Source of the DNA: Costus lasius
Lineage: Eukaryota; Streptophyta; Magnoliopsida; Zingiberales; Costaceae
NCBI GenBank assembly: GCA_027563935.2
Contig: CM050454.1
Span: 23,991,501 to 24,055,500 of the forward strand
DNA length: 64,000 bases
Reading direction: 5' to 3'
Shown in pieces: positions 21,180-35,087 of the stretch. A program made the translations under genes and the position numbers. Within the stretch, counting starts at the first letter, position 1; the number at the start of each line of letters is the position of its first letter. Under the pieces are notes generated by a model. It was not told the DNA's origin and searched no databases. It saw only the letters and a list, made by a program, of their open reading frames with translations.

Positions 21180-24100
21180 CTAATGGTTGAGAACTCTCAA
21201 ACCATATTATTACAGTGCTTCTCATGCTTCTGCTGCGCCAGAGGCTTGGTAAGCGGGTCAGCCAGATTGTCATCTGTATGAACCTTGCAGATTTTGATCT
21301 CGCCACGATCTATGATTCTCCCTGATCAAATGAAACCGTCTCTGTATGTGCTTGGACTTCTGGTGCGACCGTGGTTCCTTTGCTTGTGCGATTGCTCCAG
21401 TGTTATCACAAAAGATAACCAAAGGATCTACACTCGAAGGAACGACACCAAGTTCTCTCACGAACTTACGAATCCATACCTGCCTCCTTGGATGCTTCCG
21501 AGGCTGCAACATACTCGGCTTCTGTTGTGGAATCAGCAACAGTTGACTGTTTGAAACTTTTCCACGACACACTGCACCTCCATTCAAGCTAAAAACATAG
21601 CCTGATTGCGATCGGAAATCATCCTGGGTCAGACTGGACGACGAAGCGTCAGTATATCCCTCAATACTGAGTTCTTCCTGACCACCATATTCAAGAACAT
21701 ATCTGTTGGTCCTCCGCAGATATTTTAAAAATGTTCTTGACTGCAATCCAGTGCGCCACACCTGGAGTTACTTTGGAAAGACGACTGGTCACGCTTAACC
21801 CGTAAGCGACGGTCAGGAGGCGAGTACACAACATCGCATACATAATGGATCCAATAGCCGAAGCATAAGGCGTATTGTTCCATTTCATCTTTTCTCAGTC
21901 TGTGTTGTGGACACTGACTCTTCGAAAGACTCAGACCATGTCTGACTGGAAGATATCCTCGTTTAGAATTCTCTAAATGAAATCTCTCCAGGACCTTTTC
22001 GATGTAAGTACTCTCGGCACAACCCGAGAAGGCCTCTTTAGATCGTATCCCTGTAGATCTTCACACCTAATACATAGGCTGCTTCTCCTAGATCTTTCAT
22101 CTGGAAACATTTCCTTAACCATGCCTTAGCAGCATGCATTTCAGGAATGTCATTTCCAATGATCAAGATGTCATCGACGTAGAGGGACTAAGGAAAGTTA
22201 TCACGCTCCCCACTAAACCTCTTATATACACACGGGTCATCCTCGTTCTTGATGAAACCAAACATCAGTGACTGATTCACTAAAACGAATATTCCAGCTT
22301 CTTGATGCTTGCTTAAGTCCATAAATGGACTTCTTTAACTTGCATATTTTATGACGATCTGATGGATTAGTGAAAACCCTCAGGTTGTGTCAATGTACAC
22401 ATCTCATCCAGATTTCCATTTAGGAAAGCTGTTTTCACATCACATTTGCCAAATATTTGCCAAATCTCATAATCGTTATATGCAGCTATCGCGAAAAGAA
22501 TCCGAATAGACTTAAACATAGCTACAGGTGAGAAAGTTTCATCATAATCTATCCCGTAGATTTGTTTGAAACCTTTCGCAACTAGCCTGCCTTTATAGGT
22601 AACCACGTTACCATCCATGTCAATCTTCTTCTTGAAGATCCATTTACAGCCTATAGGGATTACTCCCGGAGGCGGATCAACCAAATCCCAAACTTGGTTA
22701 TCTGACATGGTGTCCATCTCGGCGCGCATAGCTTCAAGCCATCTCGCTGACTCCGGTCCACTGACCGCATCCGCATAAGTGAGGGGTTCATCATTATCAA
22801 TGATGTAGACTCCGTCATAGCGCTCAGGCTGTCGACGAATCCTTCCCGATCTTCGCGGTTCCCGTGATATCTGAGCCTCAGGTTGTTCAATAACCTGATC
22901 TACTGGCTCAGGCTCATCCAACTGTGCTTGAGCACTTTGTCCTTCCTCTGGATTCTCATCCAGCTTTATTTCTCTCCCACTGGCCTCTTGCAGAAGAAAC
23001 TCCTTCTCAAGAAATATGGCCGTCCGAGCAACAAAAACCTTGTTCTCCTTGGGATCGAAGAAATAATAACCCTTAGTTTCCTTAGGGTAACCGACAAAGA
23101 TACATTTGTCAGATCTGCTCTCTAGTTTCCCAGAGGCGAGCTTTTTGACATAAGCCTCGCAGCCCCAGATCCTGATAAATGTTAAGCTCGGCTGTTTCCC
23201 ATACCATAACTCATATGGCGTCTTTGAAACGGCCTTGGATGGCACTCGGTTTAGTACCTTTGCAGCTGTTTCCAGTGCAAAACCCCAAAAGGAGTTGGGT
23301 AAAGAAGCCTGACTCATCATAGAACGAACCATATCAAGTAACGTTCTATTTCTCCTCTCGGACACACCATTCCATTGCGGTGTTCCTGGCGGAGTGAGCT
23401 GTGAGATAATCCCACACTCCTTCAGATAGTCAGTAAACGTATGACTCAAGTATTCTCCACCTCGATCTGAGCGAAGTGCCTTGATATTTCGGCCTAGCTG
23501 ATTCTGTACTTCATTCTTGAACTCTTTGAACTTGTCAAAAGATTCACTCTTATGTCTCATCAGATAGACATAGCCATACCTACTGAAATCATCAGTAAAG
23601 GTAATGAAGTACTGATAGCCACCTCTGGCATGTTTACTAAATGGCCCACACACATCACTGTGTATAAGGTCAAGTAAACCTGAAGCCCTTTGACCTTTGT
23701 GAGGAAAAGGTGACTTCGTCATTTTACCCATTAAACAAGCCTTGCATGTATCAATCTCCTTGTAGGAGAATGATCCCAGCAGTCCATAATCATGCAACCG
23801 CTTAATGCGTTTCTCGTTTATATGGCCTAAACGACTATGCCATAGCAAGGTGCTGTCATCAGCATACTTGGCTTTCTTAATATCAATATTTTGTATCGAA
23901 CTTTCCATGTCCAACACGAATAACCCATTGTTAATTGAACCAGTTGCATAAACAATATTATCAAAAGACAAAATACACTTTGAAATATTGCATTCAAAGG
24001 AAAATCCCTTCCTGACAAGAGCAGGAATGGAGATAATATTTTTAGTAATACTGGGAACAAAGTAACAATTGTTTAGTTCCAATACAAGTCCAGATGGTAA

Positions 24101-25096
24101 AGAAATGAAGTAGTCTCCTACAGCAACAGCAGCAACCCGTGCCCCGTTTCCAACGCGTAGGTCCACCTCATGCTGTCCCACCTGTCTTCTTCTCTTGAGT
24201 TCCTGTACATTTGAACAAATGTGAACTCCACATGCAGTGTCCAACACCCATGATATAGAAGAAGAAAACATGACCTCAGTCACGAATATACCTGAGCCAG
24301 AAGCGAAGCTTCCCCTCTTATCTCCTTGGAGCGCTTTACAGTCCTTTTTCCAGTGACCCAGCTGGCCACAGTGGAAACATCTGTATTCCTTGGACCGCTT
24401 GACCTTTTGCTTCAGAGCCTTGCTGTAACTCTTGACGGGGGCCTTGCCCTTCTTCCCCTTCTTTTTGTTCCTAGAAGGAACCATTAAGACAGAGGTCGAA
24501 GGCTTACCCTTCAGAGTCTCCTCAGTGGTCAAGAGCATATTCAGCAGCTCTGCTGGAGTACAATCGATTTTGTTCATATTAAAATTAATAATGAACGCGT
24601 CGAATGAAGGCGGGAGAGACTGCAGAATAATATCCACAGCAAGCTCCTGGTTGATGGTATGCCCCAGTTTCTCTAGAGCCTCCTTGTGCCCAATCATCTT
24701 GAGCACGTGAGCTCCCACTGGGCTCCCTTCAGCCAGTTTGCTCTGAAAGAAGAGCTTCGTCAAGTTATAGCGTTCAGTCCTCGCCTGTGCAGCATACAGC
24801 ATCTTGAGGTTCGCTATAATCTCTATAGCCGACATATCCTCATGCTGACGCTGTAGCGGTGGCGTCATAGACGCTAGCATCAGGCAAGCGACATCAATGC
24901 TATCATTGACATGCTTTTCATAGGCTTCCCGAACCGCCCTTGCGGCGTTCGGAGCGGGCTGCGGCGGTATCGCCGTCTCGAGGACATACAGTTTCCTCTC
25001 TGCCTTAAGAACGATCTTAAGGTGTCCAAACCAGTCAGAGAAGTTCGGCCCAGCAAACTTCTCCCTTTCCAGTAGGGATCGCACATTGAAGTTCAT
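21180..25096 (-). pseudogene. Right array gag-pol, frame broken in the RT/RNase H part
   Basis: From ATG 25096 the frame is open for 909 codons through Gag, zinc knuckle, protease, integrase and the first part of reverse transcriptase. It then breaks at about 22,450 and is riddled with indels to the stop near 21180. The breaks coincide with the indel-rich stretch, so they may be sequencing errors rather than mutations. Where the sequence is clean (22,480-25,096) it matches the left unit except CAG at residue 82, which makes this the unit with the better Gag. If polished sequence removed the indels this copy might be intact. Confidence 0.85.
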
Positions 25097-26935
25097 GGTG
25101 TTCGTTGCTGCAGGTATCTACAACAATGCAAGAACAGCAAGGTCAGTATCAATGTATAAGAATCAATCAGGACTTAAGAAAGATTCTTCTTCTCACTATT
25201 TTATCTGGCTTGAAAAATCCAACAAAACAGCCCGAAAGAGTAGAACTCTTTTAGTGAGATGGGATCCAGATTTCATACTTGGTCTCCGCGTCCCGCTCAG
25301 GCGAGATAAGATGCACAGAGAGTACAAGCACTAATCTCTGGTAGGCAGTCCCTGCCGATCGCCAACCCGTGCGATTCCCCTTCATCTGGGCAGTCCAGCA
25401 GACTGTGCCAACTGAGTTGGTACAACACAGTCTCTGACCCCACAGATGGCTGCCTCCATGTGCTACCATATGCGCCACATATGTAGCCTACACGGTCAAG
25501 CTGACCCGACCTACTCCCTGGACCACCATGTGCTATGCTGAGCAACGAGAAGGGATAAATCCCTACTCTGTAACACACAGGTGTAATCCCGCACCGTCTG
25601 AAGATAGATGGACGTGCCCACTGAGTGGGTACAACACGGCTCCAACGATAATCAGAACAGTGAGGTTTCGCGTCAGAAGGCTTACGAGCTTGATATTTCA
25701 GCGTTGGATTTTAACGGTCTTTTATCTTCTTCACTATCATGCAATTCCTATGGTGATAGCAGAAGATAAACTTAATCATGCAATTCTAATATTCAAACAT
25801 TAAATAAAAGAAAGCATGAATCTTATGTGGTAAAAGCCCATAGCCCTAGTGAGACCTTAACCTAACTTAAGTCTGCACTTGCTCTTCATGGGTCTTTAGC
25901 TGCTCATCTGGCCCAAACCAGGGCCCAAGCGCCATCTGCAGCTGTGGTGCGCCCACCAGGAATTTGCGCCTGGTCCCAGAGTCGAACCCTGGACCTCCCA
26001 CCTGGTCAAGCCACTGCTGCATGCGCCTCTGCCAAGTGTGCTCTGTGCTCTTGTCTAATTAAATTACAAATTTAACTATCTAGACAAGATTGACACGCAG
26101 GTCAATTTCACATTATAAATCAATTGAACTGTGATACGCAGATCACAAAACTAAAAATTAATTTACAATTAATTCCAGGCACGCAGGCCCCAGCACAGCA
26201 CACATTAAAATGGGCAGCCCACATAAGATTAAATAAACATACATATGCATCAATCAACAATCATGTGATCCATCATAAAAATTAAAATTTTCGAAAACCC
26301 CATGGGATCAATTTTAATTTTCCTTATTTGCCCTACAACCTTACAACGGTCCATTACTAGGGATCCACTCATCCATCCTAGTCAGATCCACTGCCCTTGC
26401 ATGCACCAAGTCCTAACTGACTTGAGTCGACCAAAAGGTCAACCATGCATGCGCCAAGGGCTGAACGACCACACTGAGGTCTGGCAAGCGGGTGTGACCC
26501 CGGGCCTAACTCAGGTGCGTTCATGGGTCGTCTCAATCAGACATCGCTACACGCCTGTCTGCAGTCGACCTATAGCCACCTCAAGCTTGCGCCAAGGTGC
26601 TATCCAGTCGACCCATCAAGGCTGTCAGATAGTCTGATCAGACTGATTGGATCTAACCTAGGGGATAACTTCAACCCTAATAACCCGTCTAAGGGTTTAA
26701 TGCAGGCGCATCTTAGATCTACAATGAGTCGCGCAAGTGATATATATTTTTTTGAGAAAAACTACATCATGCGCCAACATACATGCGCAAAGAAAACAAA
26801 CACAAGTTTCGCTTATGACATGTAAACATGTATTTTTTGCATGTATGAAAGATCTAAGCATTTTCGCAAGCATGGATCACAAAATGGCTTAAGCAATCAT
26901 ACAAAAACATGCGTTAACTCCGCTCTGATACCAAT
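25097..26935 (-). other. Right array leader
   Basis: Complete leader with the primer site at 26922-26933, hairpins, and the candidate splice acceptor at 25118-25119 paired with the donor at 27080-27085, giving a 1968-nt candidate intron. Cleaner than its left counterpart. No gene seen. Confidence 0.85.
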
Positions 26936-28630
26936 TGAAGAGTCCCCTTCGAGGGGGAGCAAAACCCTAAAGTGGCGCAATCAAAGTAGGGGGCAGCGGA
27001 AACTAGGGTTTCATGGATCGATGAGCATGTATCATATGATCAACTTAACAAAAACCGATTGTAAAAGAAGTGATTCGATCCATACCATTGCCATTTCTAG
27101 ATGGCGCCTTGGAAGAAAGAGAGCAATGAAGATCTCCTCCAAATCGTCACACACAAGATGAGTCTTGGCTCCTTCTTGTCGTCCCTTGTGCTAGCAAGAG
27201 TCGTCCAAGGTGTCTCTGATCGAATGCAAAAGGGAAAAGAGAGCTTTTTCTTTCTTGGCGTTTTTCTCTTGTCGCCTTAGACTTCCTCACACGAGAATGC
27301 CGCTCGATGACAACCCAAGGAGGCGTCAATTGCGTGAAGAGGCAAGAGAGGGGCGACGTGAGTTCATGGCCACGTTTGAGAAGTGCTAAAAATAGCATCC
27401 CACTTCTCCATATGCGATCTTGGGTTTACCCCAATCGCAAATGCCACATCACCATTGAACCATGCGCTCATCCATGAGCTGGTTCAAACCGATTTGGTCC
27501 ACTAACCAAATAAACCAAGAAATAAGTCCAGATCAAAATAAACCCAAAGGCTCTCGATCTGACCGTCAATCTCTCAATGCTTCTGATCTGACTGATCTAG
27601 CATTCATTCTCTCGATCGAAGCTTACCGATCTCAAGCCCTAATCAATCAAACATGATCAGACCAGATCTCACTTTCAATCAGAGATTAAATCCCTTTAAA
27701 CTGAACCCAAACAATTCAGTCCACACGATCTGACTTAAGAAAGCCATATCATCAAATTGTGCGACCCTGAGGGTTTCCTTTAAATGTCGGTAACGATAAC
27801 TCACGTTATCACGATCAGTGAGGGGTATCTAGCAACACATCACTGTCTCCCGATATAAAGGAAAGAGTCTTCCAAGACTACACCCAAAAACAGCACAAGT
27901 GTGAATCAACATCACTAGGCATGCATATTTCCTTTGCCACTGGATGTTCTTATTGGACAAGCCTGTCAAGCCTGTAACTCCAATATGATAAGCATGATTA
28001 GATCAGATGAACATTGTCACCTGGGTATGGCTATACACTTTCTCAATCATCTCATCCGGGGGGGCCCCTTTAGAACATCACACTCCTTAAACAAGGAGAC
28101 GGCAATCCTATGTCTATCACTAGTGCCCTAACCTGATTCAAGTTCACCATCCAAGATAGTCTATAATCATTGTGTTTCAAATGATATTGAACTATCTCAA
28201 AACAATGACAATCATCATTTAGAAAACACAAGTGATCTCAAGTCAGAGGAAATGTGCCACTTGTCTCACTCAAGGAATATTCACATTGTGACAAACAATT
28301 GAACATCCTAGTAGGGTCTGTCCAGTACATCCAATGTACCCATGAGTCTACACCTTATTCCATGCTCGAAGCATCCTATAAGATTAGAACACATATTAGT
28401 CTCAATCATATCAAGGCTGTCTCATGTTCACCAAGATATCTCGACTAAGGACTTATAGCACGTCAGCCTAGCTGAACAGCTTTGAGACATTATTCAGAAG
28501 AACATATATTGCAGCAGACAATGTAAACAACTGAATAATAACCATGCCTTTATAAACATAACAGTTTATTACATGATACAGATACATTCCCACAGGCCTC
28601 AAACATTAGCCTTAAGGGCATACCCCAACA
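26936..28630 (-). repeat. Array right LTR (5' LTR in element orientation)
   Basis: 1695 bp, ending CCCCAACA before the CCTAT duplicate at 28631. On the - strand ATG GCA ATG (27086-27094) precedes GTATGG. Confidence 0.95.
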
Positions 28631-29501
28631 CCTATGACAGGCGCATTTACCTAGTGGGCGCACCTAAGCCTCAGTGGGCGCTTGGGCCCTGGGTTGGGCC
28701 AGATGAAAGGCAAAAGACCCATGAAGAGCTCAAGTGAAGACTTAAGTTAAATTAAGGTCTTACCTAGGGTTAATGGGCTTTTACCACATAAGATCAGCAT
28801 GCTTTCTATTTATTGTTTATATACTTAGAATTGCATGATTTAATCTTCTGCTATCACTATAAGGTTTTGCATGATAGTTAAGAAGATAGAAGACCGTTAA
28901 AATCCAACGCTAAATATCAAGCTCGTAAGCCTTCTGACGCGAAACCTCACTGTTCTGACTATCGTTGGGGCCGTGTTGTACCCACTCAGTGGGCACGCCC
29001 ATCTATCTTCAGACGGTGTGTGATTACACCTGCGTGTTACAGAGAAGGGATTTATCGCTTCTCGTTGCTCAGCATAGCACGTGGTGGTCCAGGGAGTAGG
29101 TCAGGTCAGCTTGACCATGTAGGCTACATACTGAGCATATGTGAGCTATATGGAGGCAGCCATCTGTGGGATCAGAGACTGTGTTGTACCAACTCAGTTG
29201 GCACAGTCTGCTGGAATGCCCAGATGAAGGGGAATCGCACGGGTTGGCGATTGGCAGGGACTGCCTACCAGAAATTAGTGCTTGTACTCTCTGTGCATCT
29301 TATCTCGCCTGAGCGGGACGCGGAGACCAAGTATGAAATCTGGATCCCATCTCACTAAAAGAGTCTTACTCTTTCGGACTGTTTTAATGGATTTTTCAGT
29401 CAGATAAAATAGTGAGAAAAGAATCTTTCTTAAGTCCTGGATTGATTCTAAACATTGATACTGACCTTGCTGTTCTTGCATTGTTGTAGATTCCTGCAGC
29501 A
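28631..29501 (+). other. E2 leader, second part
   Basis: Continues the E2 leader after the array. Hairpin 1 is at 28972-28997 and hairpin 2 at 29177-29208, both with the TTGTA bulge. The acceptor TTGTAG ends at 29489. The sequence 29490-29510 stays in frame with gag, and an in-frame ATG appears already at 29502. No other gene. Confidence 0.85.
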
Positions 29502-32500
29502 ATGAACACCATGAGCTTCAATGTGCGATCCCTACTGGAAAGGGAGAAGTTTGCTGGGCCAAACTTCTCAGACTGGTACGGACACCTTAAGATTGTTCTT
29601 AAGGCTGAGAGGAAATTGTATGTCCTCGAGACGGCTATACTGCCTCAACCCGCTCCGAACACCGCAAGGGCGGTTCGGGATGCCTATGAAAAGCATGTCA
29701 ATGATAGCATTGATGTCGCTTGCCTGATGCTAGCGTCTATGACGCCACAGCTGCAGCGTCAACATGAGGATATGTCTGCTATAGAAATTATAGCAAACCT
29801 CAAGATGCTATATGCTGCACAGGCGAGGACTGAACGCTATAATTTGACCAAGCTTTTCTTTCAGAGCAAACTGGCTGAAGGGAGTCCAGTGGTAGCTCAT
29901 GTGCTCAAGATGATTGGGCACAAAGAGGCTCTAGAGAAACTGGGGCATACCATCAATCAGGAGCTTGCTGTAGACATTATTCTGCAGTCTCTCCCGGCCT
30001 CTTTCCATCCGTTCATTATTAATTTTAATATGAACAAGATCGACTGTACTCCGGCAGAGTTGCTGAATATGCTCTTGACTACAGAGGAGACTCTAAAGGG
30101 AAAGCCTTCAACCTCTGTCTTGATGTTTCCTTCCAGGAACAAGAAGAAGGGGAAGAAGGGCAAAGCCCCTGTCAAGAACTACAACAAGGCTCTGAAACAA
30201 AAGGTCAAGCGGTCGAAGGAATACAGATGTTTCCATTGTGGCCAGCTGGGTCACTGGAAAAAGGACTGTAAAGCGCTCCAAGGAGACAAGAAGGGAAGCA
30301 TCGCTTCTGGCTCAGGTATATTTGTGACTGAAGTCATGATATCTTCTTCTTCTATTTCATGGGTGTTGGACACTGCATGTGGAGTTCACATTTGTTCAAA
30401 TGTACAGGAACTCAAGAGAAGAAGACAGGTGGGATAGCATGAGGTGGACCTACGAGTTGGAAACGGGGCACGGGTTGCTGCTGTTGCTGTAGGAGAATAT
30501 TACATCTCATTGCCATCTGGACTTGTATTAGAACTGAACAATTGTTATTTTGTACCTAGCATTACCAAGAATATTATCTCTATTCCTGCTCTTGTCAGGA
30601 AAGGGTTTTCCTTTGAATGCAAGACTTCAAAGTGTTATCTTTCTCTTGATAATATTATTTATGCTACTGGGTCAATTAACAATGGGTTATTCATGTTGGA
30701 CATGGAATGTTCTATACAAAATATTGATAATAAGAAAGCCAAGTATGCCGATGACAGCACCTTGCTATGGCATAGTCGTTTAGGCCATATTAACAAGAAA
30801 CGCATTAAGCGGTTGCTGTTGGGGTATGCCCTTAGCCTAATGTTTGAGGCCTTGGGATTGTATCAGTATCATGTAATAAACTTTTATGTTTATAAAGGCA
30901 TGGTTATTATTCAGGTTGTTACATTGTCTGCTGCAATATATGTTCTTCTGAATAATGTCTCAAAGCTGTTCAGCTGGGCTGACATGCTGTTGTGTCCTTA
31001 GTCGATATATCTTGGTGAACATGAGACAGCCTTGATATGGTTAAGACTAATATGTGTTCTAATCTTATAGGATGCTTCGAGCATGGAATAAGATGTAGAC
31101 TCATGGGTACATTGGATGTACTGGACAGACCCTACTAGGATATTCAATTGCTTGTCACAATGTGAATATCCCTTGAGTATGACAAGTGGCACATTTCCTC
31201 TGACTTGAGATCACTTGTGTTTTCTAAATGATGATTGTCATTGTTTTGAGTTAGTTCAATATCATTTGAAACATAATGATTATAGACTATCTTGGATGGT
31301 GAGCTTGAGTCATGTTAGGGCACTAGTGATAGACATAGGATTGCCGTCTCCTTGTTTAAGGAGTGTGATGTTCTAAAGGGGCCCCCTGGATGAGATGATT
31401 GAGAAAGTGTATGGCCATACCCAGGTGACTATGTTCATCTGATCTAATCATGCTCATCATATTGGAGCTACAAGCTTGACACGCTTGTCCAATAAGAACA
31501 TCCAGTGGCAAAGGAAATATGTATGCTTTGTGAGTTGATTCACACTTGTGCTGTGGTTTGGGTGTAGTCTTGGAAGACTCTTTCCTTTATATCGGGAGAC
31601 AGTGATGTGTTGCTAGATACCCCTCACTGATCGTGATAATGTAAATTATCGTTACCGACATTTAAAGGAAACCCTCAGGGTCGCACAATTTGATGATATG
31701 GCTTACTTAAGTCAGATCGTGAGGACTAAATTGTTTGGGTTCAGTTTAAAGGGATTTAATCTCTGATTGTAAGTGAGATCTAGTCTGATCATGTCTGATT
31801 GATTAGGACTACAGATCGGTAAGCTTCGATTGAGAGAATGGATGCCAGATCGGTGAGATCAGAAGCATCTAGAGATCAACGGTCGGATCCAGAGCTTTAG
31901 GGTTCAATGTGATCTGGACTGATGGCTTGGGTCGAATGGTCTTTGAACCAGACCAAGTTGAACCGGCTCATGTAATGAGTGCATGGTTCAAGGCTTGGCG
32001 ACATGTTCACTTGGCGTGAACGTTGGGGCGAGTGGTGGTTACTATTTTTAGTAACCATGATCTCCACTTGGATGAGGATCATGTTCGAAGAGACCATTCC
32101 TCTATTCTCGCCATCTGAAGTTTTCCTCTAGACGTTTTTGCGTGAGGCGACAACGTGAAGAAGAGAGGAAGTTTCGACCAAGCAAGGAGTTGCTCTCTCC
32201 CTTCCTTTTCGATCAAGGACACCTTGGAACTTTGCTAGCACAAGGAGCACCAAGGGTAACGCATTGATCATCTTGTGTGTGAAACTTAGGAGAAGGCTCG
32301 CTTGCGTCTTTCCTTCCAAAGCTTCATCAAACTGATGGCAATGGTATGAGTTTCTCTTCATCCATTCAAATATTCGAAAGCTAGTTATATGACATATATA
32401 GATCTTTTGAAACCCTAATATCCCATGCGAAATTTTGTTGCGCCACCATATGGGTTTCTACCCCTTTAGAAGGGGTTCCCTTCAGTTGCATGATCATGGA

Positions 32501-35067
32501 CTGCTGGGATCATTCTCCTATGAGGAGATTGATACATGCAAAGCTTGTTTATTGGGCAAAATGACGAAGTCTCCTTTTCCTCACAAAGGTCAAAGGGCTT
32601 CAGGTTTACTTGACCTTATACACAGTGATGTGTGTGGGCCATTTAGTAAACATGCCAGAGGTGGCTATTCATACTTCATTACCTTTACTGATGATTTCAG
32701 TAGATATGGGTATGTCTATCTAATGAGACATAAGAGTGAATCTTTTGACAAGTTCAAAGAGTTCAAGAATGAAGTACAGAATCAGCTAGGCCGAAATATC
32801 AAGGCACTTCGTTCTGATCGAGGTGGAGAATACCTAAGTCGAGAGTTTACTGACTATCTGAAGGAGTGTGTGATTATCTCACAGCTCACTCCGCCAGGAA
32901 CACTGCAATGGAATGGTGTGTCCGAGAGGAGAAATAGAACCTTACTGGATATGGTTCGTTCGATGATGAGTCAGGCTACTGTACCTTACTCCTTTTGGGG
33001 ATTTGCACTGGAAACAGCTGCAAAAGTACTAAACCGAGTGCCATCCAAGGCAGTTTCAAAGACCCATATGAGTTATGGTATGGGAAACAGCCTAGCTTGA
33101 CATTTATTAAGATCTGGGGTTGCGAGGCTTATGTCAAAAAGCTCGCCTCTGGGAAACTGGAGAGCAGATTTGATAAATGCATCTTTGTCGGTTACCCTAA
33201 GGAAACTAAGGGTTATTATTTCTACGATCCCAAAGAGAACAAAGTATTTGTTGCTCGAATGGCTATTTTTCTTGAGAAGGAGTTTCTTCTGCAAGAAGCC
33301 AGTGGGAGAGAAATAAAACTGGATGAGAATCCAGAGGAAGGACAAAGTAGTCAAGCACAGTTGGATGAGCCTGAGCCAGTAGAACAGGTTATTGAACAAC
33401 CTGAGGCTCAGATATCACGGGAACCGCGTAGATCGGGAAGGATCCGTCGACAGCCTGAGAGCTATGACGGAGTCTACATCATTGATCATGATGAACCCCT
33501 TACTTATGCAGATGCGGTCAGTGGACCGGAGTCAGCTAGATGGCTTGAAGCTATGCGAGCCGAGATGGACTCCATGTCAGATAACCAAGTCTGGGATTTG
33601 GTTGATCCGCCTCCGGGAGTAATCCCTATAGGCTGTAAATGGATCTTCAAGAAGAAGATTGACATGGATGGTAACGTGGTTACCTATAAAGGCAGGCTAG
33701 TTGCGAAAGGTTTCAAACAAATCTACGGGATAGATTATGATGAAACTTTCTCTCCTGTAGCCATGTTCAAGTCTATTCGGATTATTCTTGCGATAGCAGC
33801 ATATTACGATTATGAGATCTGGCAAATGGATGTGAAGACCGCTTTCCTTAATGGAAAACTGGATGAGGATGTCTATATGACACAACCTGAAGGTTTCACT
33901 AATCCATCAGATCGTCATAAAATATGCAAGTTAAAGAAGTCCATTTATGGACTTAAACAAGCATCTAGAAGCTGGAATATTCGTTTTGATGAATCAATCT
34001 GTGAATTTGGTTTCATCAAGAATGAAGATGATCCGTGTGTATATAAGAGGTTTAGTGGGAGCGTGATTACTTTCCTAGTCCTCTACGTCGATGATATCTT
34101 AATCATTGGAAACGATATTCCTGAACTTCATGCTGTTAAAGCATGGTTAAGAAAATGTTTCCAGATGAAAGATCTAGGAGAAGCAGCCTATGTATTAGGT
34201 GTGAAGATCTACAGAGATAGATCTAAGAGGCTTCTCGGGCTGTGCCAGAGTACTTACATCGATAAAGTCCTGGAGAGATTCCATTTAGAGAATTCTAAAA
34301 GAGGATATCTTCCAGTCAGACATGGTCTGAATCTTTTAAAGAGTCAGTGTCCACAAACACAGACTGAGAAAGATGAAATGGACAATATGCCTTATGCTTC
34401 GGCTATTGGGTCCATTATGTATGCGATGTTATGTACTCGCCCAGACGTCGCTTACGGGTTAAGCGTGACCAGTCGATTCCAAAGTAATCCAGGTCAGGCG
34501 CACTAGATTGCGGTCAAGAACATTTTGAAATATCTTCGGTGGACCAAAGATATGTTCTTGATATATGGAGGTCAGGAAGAACTCAGTATTGAAGGATATA
34601 CTGACGCTTCGTTCCAATCTGACCAGGATGATTTCCGATCGCAATCAGGCTATATTTTTAGCTTGAATGGTGGAGCAGTGGTGTGGAAAAGTTTCGAACA
34701 GTCTATCGTTGCTGATTCCACAACAGAAGCCGAGTATGTTGCAGCCTCGGAAGCATCCAAGGAGGCAGTGTGGATTCGCAAGTTCGGTCAGGAACTTGGT
34801 GTTGTTCCTTCGAGTGCAGATCCTTTGGTTATCTTTTGTGATAACACTGGAGCAATCGCACAAGCAAAGGAACCACGGTCGCACCAGAAGTCCAAGCACA
34901 TACAGAGACGGTTTCACTTGATCCGGGAGATCATTGATCGTGGTGAGATCAAAATCTGCAAAGTTCATACAGATGATAATCTGGCTGACCCGCTTACCAA
35001 GCCTCTGGCACAGCAAAAGCATGAGAAGCACTGTAATAATATGGGTTTGAGATTTCTCAACCATTAG
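29502..35067 (+). pseudogene. E2 gag-pol, heavily disrupted
   Basis: Gag and the protease start are open from 29502 to a TAG at 30435-30437 (CAG in other copies). The frame resumes to 30816, where a solo LTR splits the integrase zinc region. It continues from 32490, loses one base within 33061-33066 (frameshift), runs through RT with YVDD and meets a second TAG at 34504-34506 (TGG elsewhere), then ends at 35067. Both stops are CHG-type transitions. The protein is clearly dead. It is closest to E5 by shared Gag residues. Confidence 0.93.
30817..32484 (+). repeat. Solo LTR 1, inside E2 pol
   Basis: 1668-bp LTR with perfect 5-bp duplication GTTGC (30812-30816 and 32485-32489). It begins TGTTGGGGTATGCC and ends GGTTCCCTTCA. 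A complete element presumably inserted and then lost its internal part by LTR-LTR recombination. It has the most perfect CArG dyad of the window, GGTTACTA/TAGTAACC (32037-32056), and ATG GCA ATG with GTATGA at 32335-32349. Confidence 0.95.
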
Positions 35068-35070
35068 ATT

Positions 35071-35087
35071 AAGTGCAAGTGGGAGAT
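35071..35087 (+). other. Polypurine tract, E2
   Basis: Purine-rich tract ending GTGGGAGAT next to the E2 3' LTR. Confidence 0.85.

Larger units (their letters stand above)
18660..22480. other. Indel-rich stretch, probable unpolished sequence
   Basis: Against the other copy of the same array this 3.8-kb stretch has dozens of one- or two-base differences, mostly insertions (for example near 19000, 20090, 20218, 20360, 20530, 21830, 22200), plus short local duplications near 22440-22460. On both sides the two units are almost identical. Such insertion-dominated clustering with sharp edges is typical of raw long-read gap filling, not of natural decay. Confidence 0.7.
12063..28630 (-). mobile_element. 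Tandem Copia array: LTR-internal-LTR-internal-LTR
   Basis: 16.6 kb on the - strand with three LTRs (12063-13757, 19447-21159, 26936-28630) and two internal regions, bounded by a single 5-bp duplication CCTAT (12058-12062 and 28631-28635). The outer LTRs are 1695 bp each and differ at two positions by eye. One insertion followed by unequal crossing-over between LTRs would give this structure. The middle part (about 18.66-22.48 kb) has many small indels and may be low-quality sequence, so the array could also be partly an assembly product. Confidence 0.85.
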
